A stretch of 64,000 nt of DNA from JAGOEX01 sp964630905 (lineage in GTDB: Bacteria > UBP6 > UBA1177). Under the pieces are notes generated by a model, which was not told the origin of the DNA, searched no databases, and was given only the letters and a program-made list of their open reading frames with translations. The stretch spans positions 13,220 through 77,219 of the forward strand of contig CAZVWR010000013.1 in NCBI GenBank assembly GCA_964630905.1. Direction: 5' to 3'. Below, piece by piece: positions 24,073 through 33,800 of the stretch (position 1 is its first letter; every line of letters begins with the position of its first letter). The position numbers and the translations under genes are program-made.

Positions 24073-26264
24073 AAAAATTCACTCTTATTTTATTTTTTCT
24101 GATCTTTCATATTTCCATCTATGCTCAGAAGACCGATGTAACTGTCTGGCATTCATACCGCGGAAGCGAGCAGACGGCTCTTGAAGAATTAAAGAATAAA
24201 TTCAACGAGTTGAACAATGATTTCAATGTTGTGCTTCTGAGCGTTCCATACGATGCTTTTGCAAATAAGCTCACAAACGCCATTCCGAGAGGTAACGGGC
24301 CTGACGCTTTCATTTTTGCCCATGAAAGGATCGGTGACTGGGCTGAAAGTTCGATCATCAGACCGCTTGAAACTCAAACTGTTGAAAATTTAAGACCTGA
24401 CACCATTCCTTCAACACTTGAAGCACTGAAATATAAAGGAAAATACTGGGGCTATCCCCTTTCATTTAAAAGCGTCGTCCTTTTTTACAGAACAGATCTT
24501 GTTAAAAAAGTTCCTGCCGGCACCAGCGAAATGATCGAGCTCGCAAAAAAACTTACTAACTCTGAAAAAGGGAATTACGGACTGGCATTTGAAGCAACTT
24601 CGGTATATTTTTCCGCCCCTTTCATCTACGGTTTTGACGGCGGATTCTGCTTTGAAGAGGGAAAAACTAAGAAAACAGGTGATGCATGCCTTAACAACGA
24701 AGGGAACATCGCGGCACTTGATTTCATCGGGGATCTTGTAAACGGCATCAAAGTCGTTCCGCAGGAAGCGACAAGTGCCCTCGTGACACAGCTTTTCAAT
24801 GACGGAAAGGCGGCGATGGTGATAAACGGACCGTGGTTTTTAGGCGAAATAAGAAAAGATGTCCCTTTTGATGTAGCAGTTCTTCCGACAGTTTCCCAGA
24901 CAGGCAATGTGCTGAAGCCATTTTTAACTGTTGAATCCTACCTTATCGCTGAGCATCCAACAGTAAATGTGAGCGGAGCAAGAGCATTCGGAAATTTCAT
25001 CACTTCATTTGATGGTGCAAAGGTTCGTGCAGTGACAGGAAGACAGTCGGTTTCAACTAAAAGCGTTTACACTGACCCTGATATTGCAAATGATAACATA
25101 TTGAATACATTCAGAGTTCAAGCTGAAATTGCAGTCCCGATGAGTAACGACCCGAAGATGAGAATGGTGTGGGAACCGTTTGCGGGCGCTTTAAGAAAAG
25201 TGCTTCGCGGTGCAGAAAATCCCAAAACCGCTCTTGATGCCGCACAAGCTCAATATGTGATATTTTCAAGACCTCTTCCCAAAGCAAAAAGTCCTGTGAT
25301 CTTTGTTGTCATACTGCTCATTGCAGGTATGATTGGACTGCTCATTCTTGTGAGGCAGATCAGAAAACATAAATTTTTCCAAAATGTGATGAACAGTCCG
25401 ACACCGTATTTATATCTTTTTCCCGCGATGTTTTCCATGATCCTTCTTGTTTTTGTCCCTTTTACTGTAGGAACTGCCGTTGCATTTTTTGCTCACCGCA
25501 GCGGAGAATACCAGTTTGTCGGGTTTTCAAATTTTATCTCGATCCTCCTTTCCAAAGATTTTCCGATAACCAATCCCCTTTCATTTTATTTCACTCTTGC
25601 AGTAACAGTGATGTGGACTGCTGTGAATGTGTTTCTCCATGTTTCGATCGGACTCATACTTGCGCTGATGCTTCGCGAACCGTGGCTTAAAATGAAAGGT
25701 TTTTACCGTATGCTCTTAATAATTCCATGGGCAGTTCCAAATTATATCACAGCCCTCATCTGGAAAGGGATGTTCAACAGGCAGTTCGGTGCAATAAACG
25801 GCATTCTCCAGTCACTCGGAATGGAGCCGGTTAGCTGGTTCAGCTCTTTCTGGACATCGTTTGCCGCGAATGTGACAACGAACACATGGCTTGGATTTCC
25901 TTTCATGATGGTGACAGCACTCGGAGCGCTTCAGGCGATCCCCGGAGAACTTGAAGATGCCGCAAGCGTTGACGGAGCAAACGGCTGGGAAAGATTCAGA
26001 CATGTAATTCTGCCACTTCTAAAACCGGCACTTCTTCCCGCTGTAATTTTAGGCAGCGTCTGGACATTCAATATGTTCAACATCATCTATCTTGTGAGTG
26101 GCGGAGAACCCGATGGCGGAACGGAAATACTCATCAGCGAGGCCTATAAATGGGCGTTCCAGCGACAGGAAAGATACGGATATGCCGCAGCTTATGCAAC
26201 TCTTATTTTCATTGTCCTTCTTGTTTATTCCAAAACCACAGAAAAGATCGGAAAAGAGAGCTGA
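24069..26264 (+). CDS. fused solute-binding protein and MalF-like permease
   Basis: The 731-residue protein begins with a cleavable signal peptide, a family-1 solute-binding domain (about 21-395; VTVWHSYRGSEQTALEELK, PDAFIFAHERIGDW, MVINGPWFLGEI), then a membrane helix (about 415-437), and a MalF-type permease domain with six helices and the EAA motif EDAASVDGANGWERFRHVIL (about 636-655). Binding protein and permease in one chain would keep the ligand domain tethered to the periplasmic face. A second permease (MalG) is not present downstream. GTG start overlaps the ATPase stop. Confidence 0.9.
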   Translation: MKKFTLILFFLIFHISIYAQKTDVTVWHSYRGSEQTALEELKNKFNELNNDFNVVLLSVPYDAFANKLTNAIPRGNGPDAFIFAHERIGDWAESSIIRPLETQTVENLRPDTIPSTLEALKYKGKYWGYPLSFKSVVLFYRTDLVKKVPAGTSEMIELAKKLTNSEKGNYGLAFEATSVYFSAPFIYGFDGGFCFEEGKTKKTGDACLNNEGNIAALDFIGDLVNGIKVVPQEATSALVTQLFNDGKAAMVINGPWFLGEIRKDVPFDVAVLPTVSQTGNVLKPFLTVESYLIAEHPTVNVSGARAFGNFITSFDGAKVRAVTGRQSVSTKSVYTDPDIANDNILNTFRVQAEIAVPMSNDPKMRMVWEPFAGALRKVLRGAENPKTALDAAQAQYVIFSRPLPKAKSPVIFVVILLIAGMIGLLILVRQIRKHKFFQNVMNSPTPYLYLFPAMFSMILLVFVPFTVGTAVAFFAHRSGEYQFVGFSNFISILLSKDFPITNPLSFYFTLAVTVMWTAVNVFLHVSIGLILALMLREPWLKMKGFYRMLLIIPWAVPNYITALIWKGMFNRQFGAINGILQSLGMEPVSWFSSFWTSFAANVTTNTWLGFPFMMVTALGALQAIPGELEDAASVDGANGWERFRHVILPLLKPALLPAVILGSVWTFNMFNIIYLVSGGEPDGGTEILISEAYKWAFQRQERYGYAAAYATLIFIVLLVYSKTTEKIGKES

Positions 26265-26438
26265 TAGTTTTCCTGCTCCTCAAACGGACAATGTTTTTAC
26301 TTTCTGGAATTCTCATCTCAATGAGCACCTTCTTCGGAGACGAGTGTGACTCTGTCTTTAAGGACTTTTATACCTGTAATTCTTAGAGATTTATCTATAC
26401 GCTCAATTATTTTAACTCCTTTTTTCCTATTTAAAAAA

Positions 26439-28232
26439 TTAATTTGAACAAGTGCCCCACACAGGTCTGCTGTCGGGCAAAACCCATGCGTTTGCATCTG
26501 TGTCAAAATCCACTGGTTCTTCACTGATTTTTTCCACACACCAGCCCGAAAGATCCTGATTGAAGGAGCCTGCATCATAAAACATCCCATACATATCTGT
26601 CACATTTGACACATCCCAGCCGCCTATATCCTGATTGAAGGAGCCTGCTCCAAAAAACATATACCTCATATTTGTCACATTTGACACATCCCAGCCGCCT
26701 ATGTCCTGATTGAAGGAGCTTGCTCCCCAAAACATCCAAATCATATCTGTCACCTTTGAAACATCCCAGCCGCCTATATCCTGATTGAAGAATATTGCTC
26801 CCTTAAACATCTCCCTCATATCTGTCACATTGGAAACATCCCAGACGCCTATATCCTGATTGAAGGAGCTTGCATCATAAAACATGCTCCTCATATTTGT
26901 CACACTCGAAACATTCCAGCCGCCTATATCCTGATTGAAGGAGCTTGCATCATAAAACATCCTCGACATATCTGTCACATTCGACACATCCCAGCCGCCG
27001 ATGTCCTGATTGAAGGAGCCTGCATCATAAAACATGCTCCCCATATTTGTCACATTTGACACATCCCAATCGCCGATGTCCTGATTGAAGGAGCTTGTTC
27101 CATAAAACATCCCATACATACTTGTAACACTGGAAACATCCCAGCTGCCTATATTCTGATTGAAGTTGGTTGCTTCCTCAAACATCCTCCCCATATATTT
27201 CACATTGGAAACATCCCAGCCGCCTATATCCTGATTGAATGAGCTTGCGTTATGAAACATCCCAATCATATCTGTCACATTCGACACATCCCAGCCGCCG
27301 ATGTCCTGATTGAAGGAGCCTGCATCATAAAACATGCTCCCCATATCTGTCACATTGGAAACATCCCAATCGCCGATATCCTGATTGAAGTCGTTTGCTT
27401 CCTCAAACATCCACGACATATCTGTCACATTGGAAACATCCCAGTCAGAAAAGCTTTCATTCCCGATCAAAGATTTTGCAGAATAAAAAGCATGTTTCAA
27501 GCTTTTTGTTTCACTCAGATCAGGAGAGTCTTTTGCCGTTATATTTAGCTTGGAACATCCAGAAAACTGTGCGTATGTGTCACCGAAAGCAAATGGTCCC
27601 CACTCATTGATTTCTATAAGTTTAGAATTGCTGTCATTGCAATCCCAGATCTGTGTACAGAACTGCCAACCCGAAATTACACCGTTTATGACAACTTCAT
27701 GTTCTCCCGATTCATCATAAATGTGCGTCAAAGCCGGATCATTCCACTCAGTAATCACATCTTTTGTCCCGTCCCCCCATTTAACAGTGAAGTTATATGT
27801 CCCGTTTTCAACCAGAGGAAGTGTGATTGATTCGTAGTTTTTAGTAGTTTTCCAGACTGTTATGAAATTTCCAGTGTCCCCGGTGTTGCCACTATCTCCA
27901 GTATTTCCTGAATTTCCAGTGTCTCCGGTATCTCCTGTGTCTCCAGTATCTCCTGTGTCTCCAGTATCTCCTGTGTCTCCAGTATCTCCTGTGTTCCCAC
28001 TATTGCCTGAATTGCCTGAATTTCCTGTATCCCCCGTATCTCCTGAATTTCCAGTATCACCAGTGTTTCCTGTGTCACCATTGTCAGCATCCGGCTGTTC
28101 ATCATTATCGGAATTGCTAATATCGTCATTAATATCAGATTCCTTGTCATTTTTTGTGCTGCTTTCTCCGCATGATACGGTCAACACGACCGTCATAAGC
28201 ATAATTGCGATCATTGTTGTTGCTTTTTTCAT
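26439..28232 (-). CDS. lipoprotein with GDTG repeats and BspA/DUF285-type repeats
   Basis: The 597-residue protein has a lipoprotein signal (TVSC, Cys21), a low-complexity GDTG/NSG region (52-121), a beta domain (about 122-200; FTVKWGDGTKDVITEW), and about twelve 25-residue repeats of the type WDVSNVTDMxxMFxxAxxFNQDIGx. That is the DUF285/BspA-like surface repeat seen in mycoplasmas and Bacteroidetes, thought to bind other surfaces. It ends in a short Cys-containing tail. The Shine-Dalgarno GAAGGAG lies in the 15-bp gap after the SIR2-type gene, so the two share a transcript. Confidence 0.9.
   Translation of the reverse strand: MKKATTMIAIMLMTVVLTVSCGESSTKNDKESDINDDISNSDNDEQPDADNGDTGNTGDTGNSGDTGDTGNSGNSGNSGNTGDTGDTGDTGDTGDTGDTGDTGDTGNSGNTGDSGNTGDTGNFITVWKTTKNYESITLPLVENGTYNFTVKWGDGTKDVITEWNDPALTHIYDESGEHEVVINGVISGWQFCTQIWDCNDSNSKLIEINEWGPFAFGDTYAQFSGCSKLNITAKDSPDLSETKSLKHAFYSAKSLIGNESFSDWDVSNVTDMSWMFEEANDFNQDIGDWDVSNVTDMGSMFYDAGSFNQDIGGWDVSNVTDMIGMFHNASSFNQDIGGWDVSNVKYMGRMFEEATNFNQNIGSWDVSSVTSMYGMFYGTSSFNQDIGDWDVSNVTNMGSMFYDAGSFNQDIGGWDVSNVTDMSRMFYDASSFNQDIGGWNVSSVTNMRSMFYDASSFNQDIGVWDVSNVTDMREMFKGAIFFNQDIGGWDVSKVTDMIWMFWGASSFNQDIGGWDVSNVTNMRYMFFGAGSFNQDIGGWDVSNVTDMYGMFYDAGSFNQDLSGWCVEKISEEPVDFDTDANAWVLPDSRPVWGTCSN
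26543..27443 (-). repeat. tandem 75-bp coding repeats
   Basis: Twelve copies of a 75-bp unit encode the DUF285-type repeats of the lipoprotein. Copies differ mainly in the four or five codons after the conserved Met-Phe, so they look like a family that has recombined rather than a recent expansion. Confidence 0.85.
27870..28079 (-). repeat. short tandem repeats encoding GDTG/NSG linker
   Basis: Nine-base-type repeats encode Gly-Asp-Thr and Gly-Asn-Ser tripeptides over about 70 codons. Slipped-strand changes could vary the length. Confidence 0.8.
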
Positions 28233-28247
28233 CGGTTTTCTCCTTCT

Positions 28248-30269
28248 TTAAAACATTTTTTCAATATCAATCCAAACTGTTCTGTCTGTAATTTTTGAAC
28301 CGGGTTTTACAGCATTCTGAATTTTGCCTTTTATTAAATTGTTTGTTGCAGCATGCGGATACGAAGTTTCCAGAATTTCTATATATGGAAAAAGAGTTCT
28401 GCTCAAATAACAACCGAAATCGTAAAGCTCCTGTTCTTTTCTGCCTATTGCACAATATGCACCGCCTGGACCTGATCCGGAAAGTTTTGCACCCATGCAG
28501 ATATTTCCATCTATCTTGCTGAAGAGATCTTTTTCGTGATCTGAAATTTTGGCAAATGAATGAAACAGATCAAAAACTTCATTCAGTTGTTTTCCCAGAA
28601 AATCAATTTTACAGTGATTTATTATCGAATCCTCAATTTTTTCCTCAATTTCTGCAGCACCTTCACAAAGCGATTTTTTCATTTCATCATTCATTTTTGT
28701 CCCGTGTCCTGTGGAAGAGAACTGGAGCTTAATAGGGTATATTTTTCTATTTGAATAACAGATGCCGAAAATCGGTTCTTCATTGCTCACTATGCCGCAT
28801 TCTATACTCTGAATTTTCACATTATTTGAATTGATCTGCTGCCATTTAACATCACCATATTGGCAGTTTTCAGGCAGATCACCCCTTTTCATTACAGAAA
28901 TAATTCCGGCAGGAAGCAGGCTTGCCAGGGGTCGGAGATAGCTTGTGTGAGGATAATATGGTTTTGAATTTGCAATTTTTTTGAAAAATTCCCATGCGTT
29001 TGCCACTGGAAGAATTCCCATTTTAATGAAAAGTCTTGTCAATCCGGCAGGTTCTGGGTCACCAAGTCCTGAATCAAGCGGGTACTCACTTATAATTTCT
29101 ATCCTTAAATCCGGTAATTTCGATGTAATAAAGCAACTTCTGACAGCATCCTCAAGATTTCTATTTCTATCTTCATTAACATTAATAATTTCTCCACTGA
29201 ATGGATTTGGATATTTCGTAATAATCTCAAAGTGTTCAGACTTGAAAGCTGAAAAGACCGTTTTCATATTGTGCGTGTATTGAACCATTCTGCCATTTTT
29301 ATATACACCATAATCTCCGCCGAGGCATACCGAGCCATACCCTTCTATAGAGCATTCAGGCTGACGAGCAGCTTGTTCTATTCTTGTGATGCTATTTTTC
29401 ATAACATTGGAACAGTTATGATCTTTTCTGATTCCTTTTTCCAATTCATTGAAGAAATTATCAGAGTCAGTAATTTTCACAAAATCTATTCCTGACTTTA
29501 AATCGTCACCTATTTCTGGAACATCGCCACCATAACAAAGCCAGATAATTCTTCCTCTTTTCAGATATTTTTTAAAAAGAAACTGAATATCGCAATCAAG
29601 TCCGCCGTAGCCGATCACAACCAGTGTTCTGTAACTAAGAAGTGCTTTCTCAACCTTAAAAATTTCGTAGTTGTTATAAACATCCGCCGCACCTTTAGAC
29701 GGAATTATCTGTTGAATATCAGACAGAATGCTGCCATGTGTTTTCCAATCACCATGAAGAGAATGAATTTTCACATCTGAAGACTTCTCTTTATCCTTTT
29801 CATCACAGAATCTTGGAATAATTTTTATGTATGGAATATCTGACTGATCAAATTTCTTTTCAAAAAGTGCATCCTGATTCGTCGTGAAAACATCTCTTGC
29901 AAATCCCCATCTGACGAGATTTTCCATCACATTATAAGTGTCCGAATCAGGAACAATATTCCTGTAGTGAGCACCTAAAAATTTTTCGAGATACCCGACA
30001 CCGAACACAGCTTTTGCCATGCTGAATACCACCTCTGGATATTTTAAGATCTCAATATTATCCGCAATCTTGAACTTTTTCTTAAACTCTTCAAGCTGTT
30101 CTTCTTCAGTCACGATTTCACTGAAAGCCTCCTTCATTAAATCATCTCTAAGCTTTGTCCAGAGCGGAGCACCGGAAGAAGCAGATGCCCCTGCACCAAA
30201 AAAGAAAGCCGTATCACCGGCAAATAAACCTTGTGTGATTTGAGTGACCGTGTCTTGTGAATTTTTCAT
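28248..30269 (-). CDS. SIR2-like domain fused to GHMP kinase-like domain
   Basis: The 673-residue product is a two-part protein. Residues about 10-270 are a SIR2-like NAD-binding domain: GAGAS (25-29), SSGAPLW, TTNQD (129-133), SLHGD with the catalytic-type His (172), and GYGG (220-223). Residues about 305-660 look like a GHMP kinase: motif 1 GYGSVCLGGDYGVYKNG, motif 2 PLDSGLGDPEPAG (397-409, where the usual SSA is replaced), and motif 3 KLSGSGPGGAYCAIG (595-609). SIR2-like domains in bacterial defence proteins deplete NAD; GHMP kinases phosphorylate small molecules. The fusion is new to me. Start ATG 30269 has AGGAG 7 nt upstream; an in-frame ATG at 30455 with GGAG could add 62 residues. Confidence 0.75.
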   Translation of the reverse strand: MKNSQDTVTQITQGLFAGDTAFFFGAGASASSGAPLWTKLRDDLMKEAFSEIVTEEEQLEEFKKKFKIADNIEILKYPEVVFSMAKAVFGVGYLEKFLGAHYRNIVPDSDTYNVMENLVRWGFARDVFTTNQDALFEKKFDQSDIPYIKIIPRFCDEKDKEKSSDVKIHSLHGDWKTHGSILSDIQQIIPSKGAADVYNNYEIFKVEKALLSYRTLVVIGYGGLDCDIQFLFKKYLKRGRIIWLCYGGDVPEIGDDLKSGIDFVKITDSDNFFNELEKGIRKDHNCSNVMKNSITRIEQAARQPECSIEGYGSVCLGGDYGVYKNGRMVQYTHNMKTVFSAFKSEHFEIITKYPNPFSGEIINVNEDRNRNLEDAVRSCFITSKLPDLRIEIISEYPLDSGLGDPEPAGLTRLFIKMGILPVANAWEFFKKIANSKPYYPHTSYLRPLASLLPAGIISVMKRGDLPENCQYGDVKWQQINSNNVKIQSIECGIVSNEEPIFGICYSNRKIYPIKLQFSSTGHGTKMNDEMKKSLCEGAAEIEEKIEDSIINHCKIDFLGKQLNEVFDLFHSFAKISDHEKDLFSKIDGNICMGAKLSGSGPGGAYCAIGRKEQELYDFGCYLSRTLFPYIEILETSYPHAATNNLIKGKIQNAVKPGSKITDRTVWIDIEKMF

Positions 30270-30382
30270 AAGTTTTCTCCTATTCTGCACACCTGAACCC
30301 AACACCGATGCTTGTATGTTTTTGAGAATGTGATCCAAGCCAATTCTCCAGAAAAAACTGTGTATAAGCCATTCGTTAAAGT

Positions 30383-30410
30383 AATATATCATTTCAAAAA
30401 ATATTTTCAA
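30383..30410 (-). promoter_or_regulatory. promoter of the SIR2/GHMP gene
   Basis: TTGAAA (30410-30405) and TATATT (30388-30383) are 16 bp apart on the minus strand, about 115 bp before the preferred start. It lies inside the possible N-terminal extension and so argues for the shorter protein. Confidence 0.5.
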
Positions 30411-30817
30411 ATTTTTTAGTATCAAACTGTTGAGCTGATTATCCTTACTTTTCATATTCTTAGCTCCGCTTAATTGCAAATTTAACTCTTACTTTTGCAT
30501 GTTGGATAAGCAACTCTTTTTGTGGCAAAAATGTTGTTTTAGTTCATTTTGCCGTTTAAAAAGGTTTTTTATACCTATGTAAAATCAAATTGTTTTTAAA
30601 ATAATTCCGGCACCTTAAAAATGAGCGGGGCTATGTATGTTTTTAAAATCGTTAAGCTATTGCCATTTACATTTATACAGTGTTTTACCCAACCCTTAAA
30701 ATCCCCTTGTCCTGAAGATGTTCAGAAGTTTTGCAATCGGTTCTTACATAATTTCTTTAAAAAATAAAAAAAACAGATAGTATTAGTAAGCAAAACAATT
30801 CTTTGGAGCGACATACA
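30411..30817 (+). other. AT-rich divergent intergenic region
   Basis: This stretch separates the divergent SIR2/GHMP gene and the giant lipoprotein gene. It is AT-rich with several poly-T and poly-A tracts. I see no RNA gene, no strong hairpin and no coding frame with a good start apart from the possible extension of the SIR2 protein. A promoter for the lipoprotein is expected here, but no convincing pair of boxes stands out. Confidence 0.5.
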
Positions 30818-33800
30818 ATGAATTTATTTACAAAGATTTTTATTATTATGCTTCTGTCTTTTTCAATTCTCATCTCCTGCGACAATCAGAAAGCAGGAAC
30901 TTTTGCAGTGAAGTTCTCATGGGCGAAAGATGGTGAAGGCAAAGAAGTTAAGCCTGATGTTTCGACGGGAGATTTTTTTGTAACTGTAAGAATTTATGAA
31001 TGGAAAGAAGGAGTTGCATTCCCCGGTGACATTGCGGCAAACGGGAAACAGCTCATTCAGAGTGATCCTGCACAGATGAAAGCAAAGGGCACGAGCATAG
31101 ATTTCGGTGATCTTTCATATGGCTCAAGGCGGTTTGTCGTTGCTGAGATCAGGAAAGGAGAAGAGCTGACAGGCGGAATTCTTTTCACCGGCATGTCGCA
31201 ACTGTTTGATTTTAAAGCAGGACATCATACTGAAGTCAATGTCGAGATGAGCATGACAGGGTTGCCGGGATATGATGAAAATGGCAATAACACTTTTAAA
31301 ATATGGGTCTTTCATAATGATTCTGCTGCCCAAAGAGTGCCTGAGTCAAGAGTTGCATTAAGATTTACAATAAGAAATGCCAACAGTGTCATCATTGCAA
31401 ATGACCTTAATTTTGAAAAGGGAACGGCGGAAATAGCACTTACCGACCTGAAAAAAATAGATGAAACAACTTATGAATATTCACCCTGGAATTTCACAAC
31501 AGGCTGGGAGGAAATAGGTGACGGCTCATATACAGTTTTTGGCAAACTTAAGAACAATATCGGGCAGATAGGTGAGCCGAAAAGAGCAGATGTCTTTCTT
31601 GATACAACGCCGCCTGTTCCCAACATTACACCGTTTAAGGAAGTTGCCAAGCTTGGTGACAGAATTGAAGTCAGAATTTTGTTTGATGAAGCAGTTGATC
31701 CTGAATCACTTGTTCCGGGTTGGCAGGGACTTCCATTTGTGCTTGAAGAAAACAAGGAGGATAAAAGTTTTGTTTACACTTATACTGTTCAGGAGGAAGA
31801 TAATGAAATTGAGTACCAGTTTTCGCTGACTGCGGCCGATGTTGTCGGAAATAAAACTGATGTTGTCGATCTTGGAAAAGTGAGAATTGACACAACTCCA
31901 CCTGATCTTAATTACATTGCAATGTTTAAAAATGGAACCGAACACGGTTTGAGTTCAAATCTTTATCTAAAGCACGGAGATATCTTAAGGTTTGAACTCG
32001 AATTGAATGAAGAGATCACTGAAATTCCGCAACTTTTGCTTGGACCGCACAAGATCATTTGTGAAGAAGGGGAAAAAGAGCTTTCTTTTGACTGCTCTCT
32101 GACGATAGATAAAGATGTGACTTATGATGTTGTTGCCGACATATCGCTTTCTTTTAATGATATTGCGGGCAACATTTACAGCAGGTCGATAGTTTCAGGA
32201 GCAAAGATAGATACTCAAGTTCCGCAGTTTATTTTCAGAAAGAACAAAGATCCTCAGGACTACAATGCAACAGACACAATAGTTCTGACGATCACGGCAA
32301 ATGAGCCTGTTGAGACAATAACGGTTGATGATATTGAACTTAACAACATGTTTACAAGCTGGAATATTGAGGGAAAGAATGAAACAGGGACCCATGAAGT
32401 CAAGCTGAAAGCAGTTGACCTTGCAGGAAATGAACAGACAGAGTTCACAGTAGGCACATACAAAGTTGATGCGAAATATCCGGAAGCAGTTATTTCACTT
32501 CCCAACCCTGCAAGAATATCGGGAAGCGGTTCATCTGTAATTTCGGTGACAGAAGCGAAAAAGCCCATTCAGAGCATCAAACTTAACGGAGTTGAGTGTA
32601 GCGTGGCATACTGCACATTTAATGCACCTTCCGGAAGCGGTGACAGCATAGAGAGTTTGACTGTGACTCTCACCGATTTTGCAGGAAACATTTCAAACAT
32701 AAGTGCAGGAACTGTTTATGTTGACAGGACAAAACCTGAAATTTCAGGCGATGCGACAATAATTTTTACAAAACCGGCAGGGTGTCCGCTTGGTTCAGTA
32801 AACAGCATAACTTCAGGAAGCAGTGTTGACATCTCTTTTATTGTCAATGAGCCATTAAAAGAGATCGGTGATCCGCTTGTCAGTGCTGAAGGTGAAGTGA
32901 ATATTATTGATTTTAATATGACAGGGCAGATCGGATATTTCTATACATTCAGCAAAGAGACAATAAATACAGAATTTCTCACAGACGGGACTTACATCTT
33001 TAAAATTGAAATAGAAGATGAAGTCGGCAATAAAAATAATATAACACTTACCGGCGGATTTGAGATTGACACAGCGAAACCTGATGCACCTTTTGTTGAT
33101 GAAGAGGAAAGAATAGTTTACCGCAGAATTCCGTGGGGAAGTGATGAAACAGGCGGAATAAAGTATTTCAGCATAAAAGCAGATGGAAATGCCGTCGATG
33201 AAAACACATCGTGGGTTTATGCTTATGACGGGTCTGATCCTTCAACAGCAAGTGAAATAGGCAAAACTGCCGCCAGCGGTGGCACATTTTCCGAATTTGA
33301 ACTTAATAGATCAGACAGAACAGAAGTGTATCTTGCCGCATACGACAACGCCTGCAACAGAAGCGATGCCGTCAAAGTTCGCGATGTCGAGTGGACAGCG
33401 ACAATGGGAGGAAAAGTGCCGGGAAGTACATGGGAAAATCCAAATAGTTTTGAGCAATGCGAATGGTTTTCAGGTCCGCTGTTGCAGAGCGGTGCCGGTG
33501 TTAAAGAAACGAATGACTCTTTTACCAAAACTGCCGGTTCTGCGAAATGGTTTTCGTTGTCTTCAGGAGTGCCTTCATCTGCTGATAGTAAAATAGTATA
33601 TGATAATGAACGTGGGGTAGTTGTATTTTTAGGAATTGGTGAAAATAAAATTTGGGAATGGAACGGCGTTTCATGGAAATCTGTTATACCATCAGATCCC
33701 GAAGGAGATGGCAATCCGCAACTTTATGATTTCGGGAATGGAGTCTATGATTCAATAGAATCAAAAGTCGTTGTGTTTTCAGAAAATGATTTGTGGGCAT

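Noticed and set aside
26265..26438. Remnant of a malG permease after the fused transporter gene
   Set aside because: The 174-bp gap contains no permease-like peptide in any frame.
26318..26590. Minus-strand frame downstream of the BspA-type gene
   Set aside because: Most of it overlaps the coding end of the lipoprotein in another frame; only the last 30 codons are free and match nothing I know.
26543..27443. Regularly spaced repeats resembling a CRISPR array
   Set aside because: The 75-bp units are contiguous, in frame and encode DUF285-type repeats; there are no unique spacers.
27862..28251. Plus-strand reading frame coding for PVSPVSP repeats
   Set aside because: It is the antisense of the GDTG linker of the lipoprotein and has no ribosome site.
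30270..30479. N-terminal extension of the SIR2/GHMP protein as a certain part of the gene
   Set aside because: The ATG at 30269 has the better ribosome site and a promoter-like pair lies within the extension; kept only as a possibility.
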